Assembly (NCBI GenBank): GCA_019449415.1
Contig: JAGRPP010000015.1
Span: forward strand, 1-64,000
Reading direction: 5' to 3'
Source: Geothrix sp.
Lineage (GTDB): Bacteria > Acidobacteriota > Holophagae > Holophagales > Holophagaceae
Length of the DNA stretch: 64,000 nt
The position numbers were made by a program, and so were the translations under genes. How positions within the stretch are numbered: position 1 is the stretch's first letter; every line of letters starts with the position of its first letter. Of this stretch, positions 1 through 7,037 are shown in pieces. The notes below the pieces were generated by a model. The model did not search any database, had not been told where the DNA came from, and saw only the letters and a list, made by a program, of their open reading frames with translations.

Positions 1-289
1 CCGGGCCCCCCGGGGCGGCGGCCGTGGGCCTGTCTCGGGGCGATCCCACCACCCTGGCGTATTGCGGCTGCCGGGGGGTGCGCGCGCCGCTCCGCGGCGC
101 CAACACCCCCGGGCCCCCGCGCTCGGCCCGGCGGAGCCCTGCCTCGCTTCAGCTCTTCGCTATCCCAGGGCCGGGTGAAAAAAACCGAACCTCGGCTCTG
201 GCCTCCTCCCGTCTGATGGATCCATGCTCGGAGCGGGCCCGGGGACGCCGTCGATGGATCCCGGCCGGGCCTCCACCCTTGGAGCCGTC
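1..289. other. Non-coding left edge, no gene seen
   Basis: I see no credible coding region here. The reading frames that stay open have odd Pro/Arg/Gly-rich translations and no ribosome binding site. The stretch is extremely GC-rich and contains one copy of a folded repeat at 71-155. It ends with the ribosome binding site of the DUF2231 gene (TTGGAG, before the ATG at 290). It may include the regulatory region of a gene left of the window. Confidence 0.5.
71..155. repeat. Structured dispersed repeat, copy 1
   Basis: The segment matches 61632-61706 closely over its second half (CCCCCGCGCTC then GCCCGGCGGAGCC, then TGC, TCGCTT and GCTC). The first half can fold into a hairpin with outer arms CCGGGGG and CACCCCCGG. 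An inner arm pair, GCGCCG and CGGCGC, differs in sequence from the inner pair of the other copy although both can pair. The second half can form a weaker GAGC/GCTC hairpin. It lies between genes. No open reading frame or transposase is attached, so it looks like a REP-like or otherwise uncharacterised intergenic element. Confidence 0.6.
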
Positions 290-766
290 ATGCCTCCTCT
301 GAACCACCTCCACCCTGCGATCGTGCACTTTCCCATCGCCCTGCTGGCGACCGCTCCGCTGCTCTTCGTGCTGGGGGGCCTCTGGCCGGCCCAGCGCCGG
401 GGGATTCACGCCTCGGCCCTGCTCCTGCTCCTGCTGGGCCTCCTGGGGGCGCTGGCGGCCCTGGCGACGGGGGAAGCCGCGGAGAACTTCGCCCATCGGA
501 CGCCGGAGCTGAGGGCCGCCCTGGATCAGCACCAGGCCTCGGCGCAGTGGACCGTGGCCATCTTCGGCGGCTTGGCGGCCACCTGGCTCGGGTACCGCGG
601 GCTGGTCCGCTTCCGCCACTGGAGCCTCACTCCAGGCGTGGCCCGGTTCCTGTTCCTGCTCTGGTTGCTGGTCAGCGCCCTGGGGGTGGCCGCGCTGCTC
701 CGCACGGGGCACCAGGGCGGCCACATGGTCCACGATCTGCATACCCACGGGGGCGAGGCACCTTGA
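290..766 (+). CDS. DUF2231 family membrane protein
   Basis: A 158-residue integral membrane protein with about four hydrophobic segments (roughly residues 14-33, 43-62, 87-106 and 115-138). The N-terminal HPAIVHFPIAL (residues 8-18) is the signature of the DUF2231 family, whose function is unknown although some members sit beside cytochrome or heme-handling genes. The tail is histidine-rich (HQGGHMVHDLHTH), which could bind a metal; that is inference. I start at the ATG at 290 because TTGGAG lies 7-8 bases upstream and the family motif begins almost at once. The longer frame upstream has a low-complexity start. The gene precedes the AmpG-like transporter by 25 bases on the same strand. Confidence 0.75.
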   Translation: MPPLNHLHPAIVHFPIALLATAPLLFVLGGLWPAQRRGIHASALLLLLLGLLGALAALATGEAAENFAHRTPELRAALDQHQASAQWTVAIFGGLAATWLGYRGLVRFRHWSLTPGVARFLFLLWLLVSALGVAALLRTGHQGGHMVHDLHTHGGEAP

Positions 767-791
767 GCGCCGCTCCGGTTAGGCTGGTGGG

Positions 792-2006
792 ATGAAGCCC
801 CGCCAATACGCCGTCCTCCTGCTCCTCGGCTTCGCGTCGGGCCTTCCGCTCTTCCTCACGGGCTCGACGCTGAAGGCCTGGATGACGGATGAAGGACTGA
901 GTCTCGCCACCATCGGGCTCTTCAGCTTCGTGACGCTGCCCTACAGTCTGAAGGTGTTCTGGGCGCCCTTCCTGGATCGCTACGCCCTGCCGGGATTCGG
1001 CCGGCGGCGGGGCTGGATGCTGGCCATGCAGGCGGCCATGGCCGTGGCCCTGGCCCTGCTGGCGCTCAGCGAGCCGCACCTGGACCTCCTGCGTGTGGTG
1101 ATCCTGGCCCTGGCCGTGGCCGTCACCAGCGCCACCTTCGACATCGCCGTGGATGCCTGGCGGGCCGAGGCCCTGGACCAGAAGCACCTGGGGCTCGGCA
1201 ACAGCATCCACATCGCCGCCTACCGCGTGGCCATGCTGGTGAGCGGTGGCCTGGCCATGATCCTGGCCCAGGTCTTCGGCTGGCGGGTGACCTACCTGGG
1301 CATGGCCGGCCTCACCCTGCTGGGGATGGTCGGCACCTGGCTGGCCATGAACACGGACGCCGTGGCCCAGGCGCCGCGCTCCTTGCAGGAGGCCGTCTCC
1401 GGCCCCCTCCGGGACCTGCTCCAGCGCAAGGGCATCGGCTACCTGCTGGCCTTCGCCGTGTTCTACAAGCTGGGGGACTGGCTGGCGGAAGCCATGACTA
1501 TGCCCTTCCTGATGCGGGGCATGGGGTTCACCAAGATGCAGATCGGCACGGTGCAGAAGACCACCGCCATGGTGGCCATCATCCTGGGCGGCCTGATCGG
1601 CGGATGGATGCTGATGCGCATGAGCCTGCGCAAAGCCCTCTGGATCTGCGGCTTCGTGCAGGCGGGCAGCATCCTGGGCTTCTGGGCCATCTCCATGCTG
1701 GGCCGGCACCTGCCTCTGCTGGTGGCCGCGAACACCCTGGAGAACCTCGCCTATGGCATGGGCGGCAGCGCGCTGGTGGCGCTGCTCATGGGCAGCTGCA
1801 ACCGCTCGTACACGGGCACCCAATACGCCCTCTTCAGCGCCCTGACGGCTCTGCCCCGCACGGTCTTCGGCGGCCTCACGGGCTTCATGGCGGAATCCTA
1901 CGGCTGGAAGCTCTACTTCCCCGTCTGCGCCGCGGCGGCCATTCCGGGCCTGCTGCTGCTGCTGCTGTGGGATCGCTGGGGGCTCCCCGAAACCGACGAG
2001 GCATGA
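792..2006 (+). CDS. AmpG-like MFS muropeptide permease
   Basis: A 404-residue polytopic protein with about 12 transmembrane segments that opens like the AmpG family (early FASGLPLFLTGSTL segment, then FWAPFLDRY in the first cytoplasmic loop, where the family has a conserved WAP-x-x-D-R). AmpG proteins import anhydromuropeptides from the periplasm for cell-wall recycling in the inner membrane. No ampD, nagZ or ampC lies alongside, so the substrate is inferred from family alone. Length and topology are normal. A GGTGGG ribosome binding site is close to the ATG. The next gene starts 25 bases downstream, so the three rightward genes 290-2634 could share a transcript. Confidence 0.75.
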   Translation: MKPRQYAVLLLLGFASGLPLFLTGSTLKAWMTDEGLSLATIGLFSFVTLPYSLKVFWAPFLDRYALPGFGRRRGWMLAMQAAMAVALALLALSEPHLDLLRVVILALAVAVTSATFDIAVDAWRAEALDQKHLGLGNSIHIAAYRVAMLVSGGLAMILAQVFGWRVTYLGMAGLTLLGMVGTWLAMNTDAVAQAPRSLQEAVSGPLRDLLQRKGIGYLLAFAVFYKLGDWLAEAMTMPFLMRGMGFTKMQIGTVQKTTAMVAIILGGLIGGWMLMRMSLRKALWICGFVQAGSILGFWAISMLGRHLPLLVAANTLENLAYGMGGSALVALLMGSCNRSYTGTQYALFSALTALPRTVFGGLTGFMAESYGWKLYFPVCAAAAIPGLLLLLLWDRWGLPETDEA

Positions 2007-2031
2007 CACAGTCGTCTCCACGGGAGGTTCC

Positions 2032-2634
2032 ATGATCCGCTTCGCCCTGTGTCTCGGCGCCTTGGTCCTCGGCACTTCGTACCTGGCGGCCCAGGGGCCG
2101 CAGCCCAAACCGCTACCCAAGCCGGCGACCGAGCCCGCCAAGCCGCCTGCGCCCCGCAGCTCGAATCCCATCAAGGAGGTGGTCCGGGCGGACCTGGGTC
2201 CGGCCGAGGTCGGAACCCCCGAGGCGCTCACGGCTTCGCTCTACGCCTTCATCTCGGGGCCGAAGGACCAGAAGCGGGACATCGAGAAGATCCGGGCGCT
2301 GTTCCATCCCCAGGCCCGCCTGATGGTGGCGGCCCGGCACCCGGAGCACGGGGCCTTCCTGCGTCCCCTGGAGCTGGAGGCCTTTCTGTCCTTCGCCATC
2401 CCCCAGTGGGAGAAGGGGTTCTTCGAACGGAGCACGGCCGTGTCCGTCCAGAAGCAGGACGGGGTGGCCCAGGTCTGGTCTCCCTATGAGATCCGTCTCG
2501 CCGCCGATGGACCCGCGATGTACACGGGCGTCAACGCGCTGCAGTGCGCCTGGGACGGGAAGCGGTGGTGGATCACCCACCTCGCGTTCCAGAGCCAGGC
2601 CACGGCGGCCCTGGGGGCCGATCCGGGGAAGTGA
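2032..2634 (+). CDS. Exported hypothetical protein, SnoaL/NTF2-like
   Basis: A 200-residue protein with a Sec signal peptide (hydrophobic residues 3-18, cleavage probably after AAQ near residue 21), followed by a Pro/Lys-rich linker to about residue 45. The rest looks like one small alpha+beta domain: a helical section with FISGPKDQKRDIEKIRALF, strands, and ending with a WDGKRWWITHLAFQ strand. That pattern resembles SnoaL/NTF2-like proteins, a fold shared by enzymes and binding proteins. No catalytic residues can be assigned. The ATG at 2032 follows a strong GGGAGG site. It converges on the rhodanese-like gene with only 3 bases between the stops. Confidence 0.6.
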   Translation: MIRFALCLGALVLGTSYLAAQGPQPKPLPKPATEPAKPPAPRSSNPIKEVVRADLGPAEVGTPEALTASLYAFISGPKDQKRDIEKIRALFHPQARLMVAARHPEHGAFLRPLELEAFLSFAIPQWEKGFFERSTAVSVQKQDGVAQVWSPYEIRLAADGPAMYTGVNALQCAWDGKRWWITHLAFQSQATAALGADPGK

Positions 2635-2637
2635 TGA

Positions 2638-3108
2638 CTACTTCGCCAGGGGCCGGCTGTCGCCGCGCCAGGCTTTCAACCCGCCCTTGAGGACATAGAT
2701 CCAGCGGAACCCCCGGGCCAGGAGGAGGTCGAGGGCCTGGTGGGAGAGGAGATCCGTCTCGTCCACCAGGACGAGCGCGCGCTTGGCGGCCGGATCCGGG
2801 ACTTCAAAGCGCCGGGTGAGGTCCGGGAAGGGGACATGCAGGCTGCCCCGGATGTGGCCTCCGCGGAAGGCCTCGGGGCTCCGCAGGTCCACGATCAGGA
2901 CGCCGGGGCCCTGCAGCAGCTCTTCGACCTGCACGGGCGTCAGCACGGGGCGGTTCCTGCCGCGATGCCAGGACTGGATCCGCGGCAGGGCCACCACGAT
3001 CAATACGATCAGGCAAAGGCCGGCAAACACCGCGCCCGGCAGAAAGGGGTAGGTCTTCATCCACCGTTCCAGGACGGACGGATCGGCGAAGCAGGCGGTG
3101 GCAAACAT
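2638..3108 (-). CDS. Membrane-anchored rhodanese-like domain protein
   Basis: A 156-residue protein: a transmembrane segment at about residues 23-43, then a single rhodanese domain at 55-150 (VLIVDLRSPEAFRGGHIRGS near 70-89, YVLKGGLKAW near 138-147). Active rhodaneses carry a catalytic Cys in a six-residue loop after the ALVLV-type strand. Here that place reads VDETDLLSHQAL (115-126) with no Cys, so sulfurtransferase activity is unlikely and a binding or scaffold role is more plausible. I chose the ATG at 3108 because CGAGGG stands 7 bases upstream. A GTG 18 bases earlier lacks a well-placed site. It lies downstream of rluD on the same strand, 36 bases away. Confidence 0.75.
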   Translation of the reverse strand: MFATACFADPSVLERWMKTYPFLPGAVFAGLCLIVLIVVALPRIQSWHRGRNRPVLTPVQVEELLQGPGVLIVDLRSPEAFRGGHIRGSLHVPFPDLTRRFEVPDPAAKRALVLVDETDLLSHQALDLLLARGFRWIYVLKGGLKAWRGDSRPLAK

Positions 3109-3144
3109 GGGGCCCTCGGGATTCACCGCGAGGATGCGCCCGCC

Positions 3145-4161
3145 TCAGTACCCTGGCAAGCCCAAAGAGGCGGCCAGGGCCCGGAAGGCCTCGGGAATGG
3201 GGGCTTCCGCGTGGATGCGCACCCCGGTTTCCGGGTGGTCCACGGAGAGCTTCCAGGCGTGCAGGGCCGGGTGGGGCAGCAGCAGGGCTTCGCCGTCCAC
3301 ATCCTTCCAGCGGCCCGGGCCGCCATAGAGGGGATCACCCATGAGCGGGGCCCGCAGGTGGGCGAGGTGGACGCGGATCTGGTGGGTGCGGCCCGTGAGC
3401 AGCTCGCACTCCACCAGGGCGATGCTCGTGGTGCGCGCCAGCACGCGGATGCGGGTCTGGGCGGGGCGTCCGCCCTCGGCCACGACCATGCGCAGGCGGT
3501 CCTGCTTGTGGCGTGCGATGGGCTCGTCGATCAGCAGGCTGCCCAACTGGGGTAGGCGGGGGGAATGGCGCACCAGGGCCAGGTAGCGCTTCTCCACGGT
3601 GCGGGCCTTGAACTGGGCCTGGATGGCGCGCTGGGCCTCGGCGGTCTTGGCCAGGCAGAGGCAGCCCGTGGTGTAGCGGTCGAGGCGGTGCACGAGGCCC
3701 GGCCAGCCCGTGGCCACATCTTCGGCCAGTTCCCCGGCCTCCTCCCCAATCTCCCCCTCAGTCTCTTCCGCTTCCTCGTCCCTGGCGTCGAGCACCACCG
3801 GCGTCTTGAGGCGATGGAGCAGGGCGTTCACGATGGTGCCTCCAGCATGGCCGGGGCCCGGATGCACGACCATGCCCGCGGGCTTGTCCACGATCCAGAG
3901 ATGGGCGTCCTCGAACAGGGAGGGCAGGTCGATGGCCTCGGCCTCCAGGTGCGCGGCCGGCACCGGGATCACCGGAAGCTCGGTCTCGACCCGATCGCCC
4001 GGCCGGAGGCGCACGCCGCCCTTGGTCACCGGCTGCCCGTTCACCTTGATCTCGCCCAGCCGCACATGGGCGTCCCAGCGGGCGCGGGGAATCTCGGGGA
4101 AGCGGTCCGCGAGGAAGCGGTCCAGGCGTGGCGCGCCGTCCTCGGCGATGAGTTGCATCAT
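3145..4161 (-). CDS. rluD: RluD-family 23S rRNA pseudouridine synthase
   Basis: A 338-residue RluA/RluD-type pseudouridine synthase, which isomerises uridines in large-subunit rRNA. It has an N-terminal S4 RNA-binding domain (about 10-62), the HLWIVDKPAGMVVHPG segment (87-102) and the catalytic motif HRLDRYTTG, with Asp161 as nucleophile. RTHQIRVHLAH is the usual C-terminal substrate loop. Between residues 125 and 151 there is a very acidic insertion (many Glu and Asp) just before the catalytic motif, absent from typical members. The start overlaps the lgt stop in ATGA, so the two are translationally coupled. Which uridines it modifies cannot be read from sequence; RluC-like specificity is possible. 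Confidence 0.85.
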   Translation of the reverse strand: MMQLIAEDGAPRLDRFLADRFPEIPRARWDAHVRLGEIKVNGQPVTKGGVRLRPGDRVETELPVIPVPAAHLEAEAIDLPSLFEDAHLWIVDKPAGMVVHPGPGHAGGTIVNALLHRLKTPVVLDARDEEAEETEGEIGEEAGELAEDVATGWPGLVHRLDRYTTGCLCLAKTAEAQRAIQAQFKARTVEKRYLALVRHSPRLPQLGSLLIDEPIARHKQDRLRMVVAEGGRPAQTRIRVLARTTSIALVECELLTGRTHQIRVHLAHLRAPLMGDPLYGGPGRWKDVDGEALLLPHPALHAWKLSVDHPETGVRIHAEAPIPEAFRALAASLGLPGY

Positions 4162-4952
4162 GTCGTCCCCTTGCGGCGGTTCCAGAAGATCCACAGGCCC
4201 AGGCCCAGCATCATGAAGGCGACTCCCGTGAGGCGCCCCGTGCTGAGCCAGGCCCAGCCCAGCCAGCCCGTGCCACGGTCGATGTCGCCCCGCCAGGTTT
4301 CCGTGATGACGCGGCCCAGGCCCTCCACCAGGAAGTAGAGGGCGAAGATCTGGCCCTGGAAGGTCCGCTTCGGGCGGGCCAGCAGCAGGACGGCCATGAC
4401 CGCCAGGTTGGCGGCGGTGTTGTAGAGCTGCACCGGATGGAGCGGAATGCCCAGGGGCGTGCCGCTGAAGGCGTGGGCAATGGGATCCGTGAAGGTCGTG
4501 GCCCAGGAGGCGTGGCTTTCGGTGCCGTAGCAGCAGCCGGCAGAGAAACAACCCAGGCGGCCGATGGCCTGCCCCAGGGCGACGCCGGGCACCAGGGCAT
4601 CGCCCGTGATCCGCAGGGGGAGGCCCTGGCCCTTCCGGAGTTTCCAGAAGAACACGGCCGTGGCGGCGATGATGCCGCCGTGGATGGCACCGCCGGCGCG
4701 CAGCGTGCCCAGGGAGAAGACCTCGCGCAGCGGCGCGCCGTTGATCAGGTCCACCACGACCATGAGCAGCTTGGACCCGACGATGGCCGCGATGAGCATG
4801 GCGATGGCCAGGTCCGTGATGGCGGCGGGGGCCAGGCCGTCGAGCCTGCCCTGCCGCTTGGCCAGGGCCGTGCCGGCGAAAAAGGCGATGGCCAGCAGCA
4901 GCCCGTAGGTGCCCAGGGGGAACGAACCTATCTCAAAAAGAACTGGATGCAT
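4158..4952 (-). CDS. lgt: Phosphatidylglycerol-prolipoprotein diacylglyceryl transferase
   Basis: A 264-residue inner-membrane enzyme that attaches diacylglycerol to the lipobox cysteine of prolipoproteins, the first step of lipoprotein maturation. About seven transmembrane segments are visible. The family signature GRLGCFSAGCCYG is at residues 131-143, HGGIIAA is near 91-97, and HPVQLY with EGLGRVITE later carry conserved residues. I start at MHPVLFEIG (4952), which matches the family N-terminus. The frame remains open upstream only through the GAAGACT tandem repeat, giving an SSVFSLQ-repeat peptide that is unlikely to be translated. A ribosome binding site is not obvious. Divergent from lpxD; overlaps rluD by ATGA. 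Confidence 0.9.
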   Translation of the reverse strand: MHPVLFEIGSFPLGTYGLLLAIAFFAGTALAKRQGRLDGLAPAAITDLAIAMLIAAIVGSKLLMVVVDLINGAPLREVFSLGTLRAGGAIHGGIIAATAVFFWKLRKGQGLPLRITGDALVPGVALGQAIGRLGCFSAGCCYGTESHASWATTFTDPIAHAFSGTPLGIPLHPVQLYNTAANLAVMAVLLLARPKRTFQGQIFALYFLVEGLGRVITETWRGDIDRGTGWLGWAWLSTGRLTGVAFMMLGLGLWIFWNRRKGTT

Positions 4953-4973
4953 GATGGATTCCGCACGGATGAC

Positions 4974-5022
4974 TGGAAACTGAAGACTGAAGACTGAAGA
5001 CTGAAGACTGAAGACTGAAGAG
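4974..5022. repeat. Heptanucleotide tandem repeat (TGAAGAC)n
   Basis: Five perfect TGAAGAC units run from 4981 to 5015, followed by a variant unit TGAAGAG (5016-5022) and preceded by a degenerate TGGAAAC (4974-4980). The array fills most of the 79-base gap between the divergent lgt and lpxD starts and runs into the AGGAG that serves as the lpxD ribosome binding site. A change in unit number would alter promoter or leader spacing for both genes without touching either reading frame. Confidence 0.85.
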
Positions 5023-5031
5023 GAGAGCGCC

Positions 5032-6021
5032 ATGCCGATCATTACAGCCCAGGACTTGGCAGGGCGTCTGGATGGCTACCTCGACCATTGTCCCCCGGAT
5101 CGCGTCATTTCCGAAGTGAAGCCCCTGGAAGAGGCCGGTGCCTGCTCCGTGTCCTTTCTCGCCAATCCCAAATACGCCGCCAAAGCCAAGGGGAGCGCCG
5201 CGGGACTGATCTTCGCCGACGCGACGGCGGAGCTGGGTGATCTCCCGGTGCTGCGGGTGAAGCATCCCTACTGGGCCTTCGCGCAGGCCATCGGCTGGCT
5301 GCATCCCGAACCGGCCCCCGAATGGGGCGATGCGCCGGTGCATCCCACGGCGGTGGCGGGACCGGGTTGCCGCATCGCCCCCGGCGCCACGGTGGGCGCA
5401 CGCACGGTGCTGGGAAAGGGCTGCGTCGTTCACCCAGGCGCCCACATCGGCGACGACTGCGTGCTGGGCGACGGCTGCGAACTGTTCCCCGGCGCGGTGC
5501 TCTACCGCCGGACGCGGTTGGGGAACCGCGTGGTCATCCACGCCAATTCGGTGGTGGGCAGCGACGGCTATGGGTATGTGCTGGTGGAGGGGCGGCACGC
5601 CAAGATCCCCCAGGTGGGCTGGGTGGAGCTGGGCGACGATGTGGAGATCGGCGCCTGCGTCTGCATCGACCGCGGCGTGCTGGGCCCCACGCGCATCGGC
5701 ACGGGCACCAAGATCGATAACCAGGTGCAGGTGGGACACAATGTGCAGGTGGGGAACCACTGTCTGCTGGTGAGCCAGACGGGCATCAGCGGCTCCACGA
5801 AGCTGGGCGACTTCGTCACGCTGGCGGGCAAGGTGGGCGTGGTGGGCCACATCGAGATCGGCAGCCGCAGCGTGGTGGGCGGCAATAGCGTGGTGGCCAA
5901 GAGCCTGCCGGAGGGTAGCTTCGTCACAGGCTTCCCGGCGCGTCCCCACCGGGAATGGACCGAGGCCCAGGCCGCCCTGAACCGCCTGCCGAGGCTCATG
6001 AAGCAGCTGCGGCGCGGCTGA
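5032..6021 (+). CDS. lpxD: UDP-3-O-acylglucosamine N-acyltransferase
   Basis: A 329-residue LpxD, the third enzyme of lipid A synthesis, which transfers a hydroxyacyl chain from acyl-ACP to the 2-amino group of UDP-3-O-acylglucosamine. An N-terminal uridine-binding domain (about 1-95, SFLANPKYA) is followed by a left-handed beta helix of hexapeptide repeats (about 103-290). KIDNQVQVGHN holds His236, the position of the catalytic histidine of the family, and SDGYGY at 177-182 is also conserved. A C-terminal helix (about 300-329) completes the normal length. A GAGGAG site abutting the heptamer repeat precedes the ATG. No other lpx gene is nearby, so it is separated from lpxA/fabZ. It indicates an LPS-type outer membrane. 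Confidence 0.93.
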   Translation: MPIITAQDLAGRLDGYLDHCPPDRVISEVKPLEEAGACSVSFLANPKYAAKAKGSAAGLIFADATAELGDLPVLRVKHPYWAFAQAIGWLHPEPAPEWGDAPVHPTAVAGPGCRIAPGATVGARTVLGKGCVVHPGAHIGDDCVLGDGCELFPGAVLYRRTRLGNRVVIHANSVVGSDGYGYVLVEGRHAKIPQVGWVELGDDVEIGACVCIDRGVLGPTRIGTGTKIDNQVQVGHNVQVGNHCLLVSQTGISGSTKLGDFVTLAGKVGVVGHIEIGSRSVVGGNSVVAKSLPEGSFVTGFPARPHREWTEAQAALNRLPRLMKQLRRG

Positions 6022-6045
6022 GGTCCGTCAGTCCGGCACAACCTC

Positions 6046-6144
6046 GCTGGTCACAGAAGGCGCAGAACAGGCGCAGAACAGGCGCGGAAAGCGCGGAATA
6101 CGGCAGAGCCGCCTCCGTGAAATGCCGTGCCTTGCGTGACCAGC
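6046..6144. repeat. Intergenic element with GCGCAGAACAG units and terminal inverted repeat
   Basis: The arms GCTGGTCAC (6046-6054) and GTGACCAGC (6136-6144) are perfect inverted copies. Inside them, GCGCAGAACAG occurs twice in tandem from 6061 and then decays into GCGCGGAAAGCGCGG. The element fills almost the whole gap between the convergent lpxD and FliK-like genes. Runs of this GCGCAGA-type appear as scattered intergenic elements in various bacteria, as far as I recall. No gene is present. It could also fold as a long transcript-end structure. Confidence 0.5.
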
Positions 6145-6146
6145 CT

Positions 6147-7037
6147 TTAGCCCAGTGCCGATAGCGAAGCTCCCCCCACCATGGCCCGCAGGTCCGGGGC
6201 CGGGTCGGGCAGGGGCAGGATCTGGAGATCCACGGGACGGCCCAGGGTGGCCAGCTCCGCCTCCAGGGCCGGACGGAGGGCAGCGAGCTGGGCCGGATCC
6301 TGCAGCCAGAGCCGCGCCCGCAGGCCCGCCGCGCGCTGCTCGAGTCCCAGGCGCACATCTCCCAGGGCGCTGAAGGGGACGCTGAGGAAGACGCGATGAA
6401 CCGGCTCCTTCCCCTCCTCGGGGGCGGCGTCGCGATCGGCCTCGATCCAGAGGCGCAGCGGTTCGGCGCCCACGGCCCAGGGCAGGGGCAGCTCGAACCA
6501 GCCGGTGCCTTCCCGGGCCTGGAGGCGGTGGAAGGCGGCCTCGGCCGGCGAGGCGGCGGGATCGGACAGGGCGCGCAGCGCCTCTTTCAGCCAACCGGAC
6601 CAGCTCTCGGTCTGGTCGGCGGCCCCGGCCGGCATCAGGGCGCGGAACAGGGCGGCGAGGGGCTCCAGGGCCGCGCCAGGCGTCTGAAGGCGGGCCAACA
6701 GGGGGGCGGCCTCGCCCTGGGTGAGGGGGTGCAGCAGCGGAGAGGTCGGCGGCGGCGTGGCACGGACCACCTGGAGCCGGATGCCCGCGCCGCTGGGCAG
6801 GGGCAGGGCCTTCAGGGCGAGGGCGCTGCCGGCGGGAAAGGGCAGGCTGCCCTCGGCCACCAGCTCCTTGCCGTCCGCCAGCCGGAGATGCAGCCCCTCC
6901 GGCCCGGTGGATTCCAGGGTGGCCTCCAGGGTCTGTCCCACCAGGGCCTTCAGCAGCGCGACGGCGGAAGGGGCCGTGGCGGCCGGGATCCTCAGGGAAG
7001 CGAGGACCGCCGGGGTGAGGGGAATGGAGCCGGTCAT
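6147..7037 (-). CDS. Probable FliK-like hook-length control domain protein
   Basis: A 296-residue soluble protein rich in Ala, Leu and Pro. The N-terminal part has a beta-rich piece (about 32-86, GQTLEATLESTGPEGLHLRL), and the middle is low-complexity. The C-terminal 90 residues (VFLSVPFSALGDVRLGLEQ, then LRARLWLQDPAQLAALRPAL) follow the pattern of the FliK C-terminal domain, in which a strand pair, GxVxV and an R-x-x-L-x-x-x-L helix recur. FliK sets hook length during flagellar assembly. Its place as last gene of a chemotaxis operon fits, but similarity by eye is weak and no flagellar structural gene is in view. It starts in a TGATG overlap with cheB. Confidence 0.45.
   Translation of the reverse strand: MTGSIPLTPAVLASLRIPAATAPSAVALLKALVGQTLEATLESTGPEGLHLRLADGKELVAEGSLPFPAGSALALKALPLPSGAGIRLQVVRATPPPTSPLLHPLTQGEAAPLLARLQTPGAALEPLAALFRALMPAGAADQTESWSGWLKEALRALSDPAASPAEAAFHRLQAREGTGWFELPLPWAVGAEPLRLWIEADRDAAPEEGKEPVHRVFLSVPFSALGDVRLGLEQRAAGLRARLWLQDPAQLAALRPALEAELATLGRPVDLQILPLPDPAPDLRAMVGGASLSALG

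Noticed and set aside
4953..5042. Extending Lgt upstream through the heptamer repeat
   Set aside because: The extension would encode a repeated S-S-V-F-S-L-Q peptide overlapping the lpxD start, and the family begins at MHPVLFEIG.
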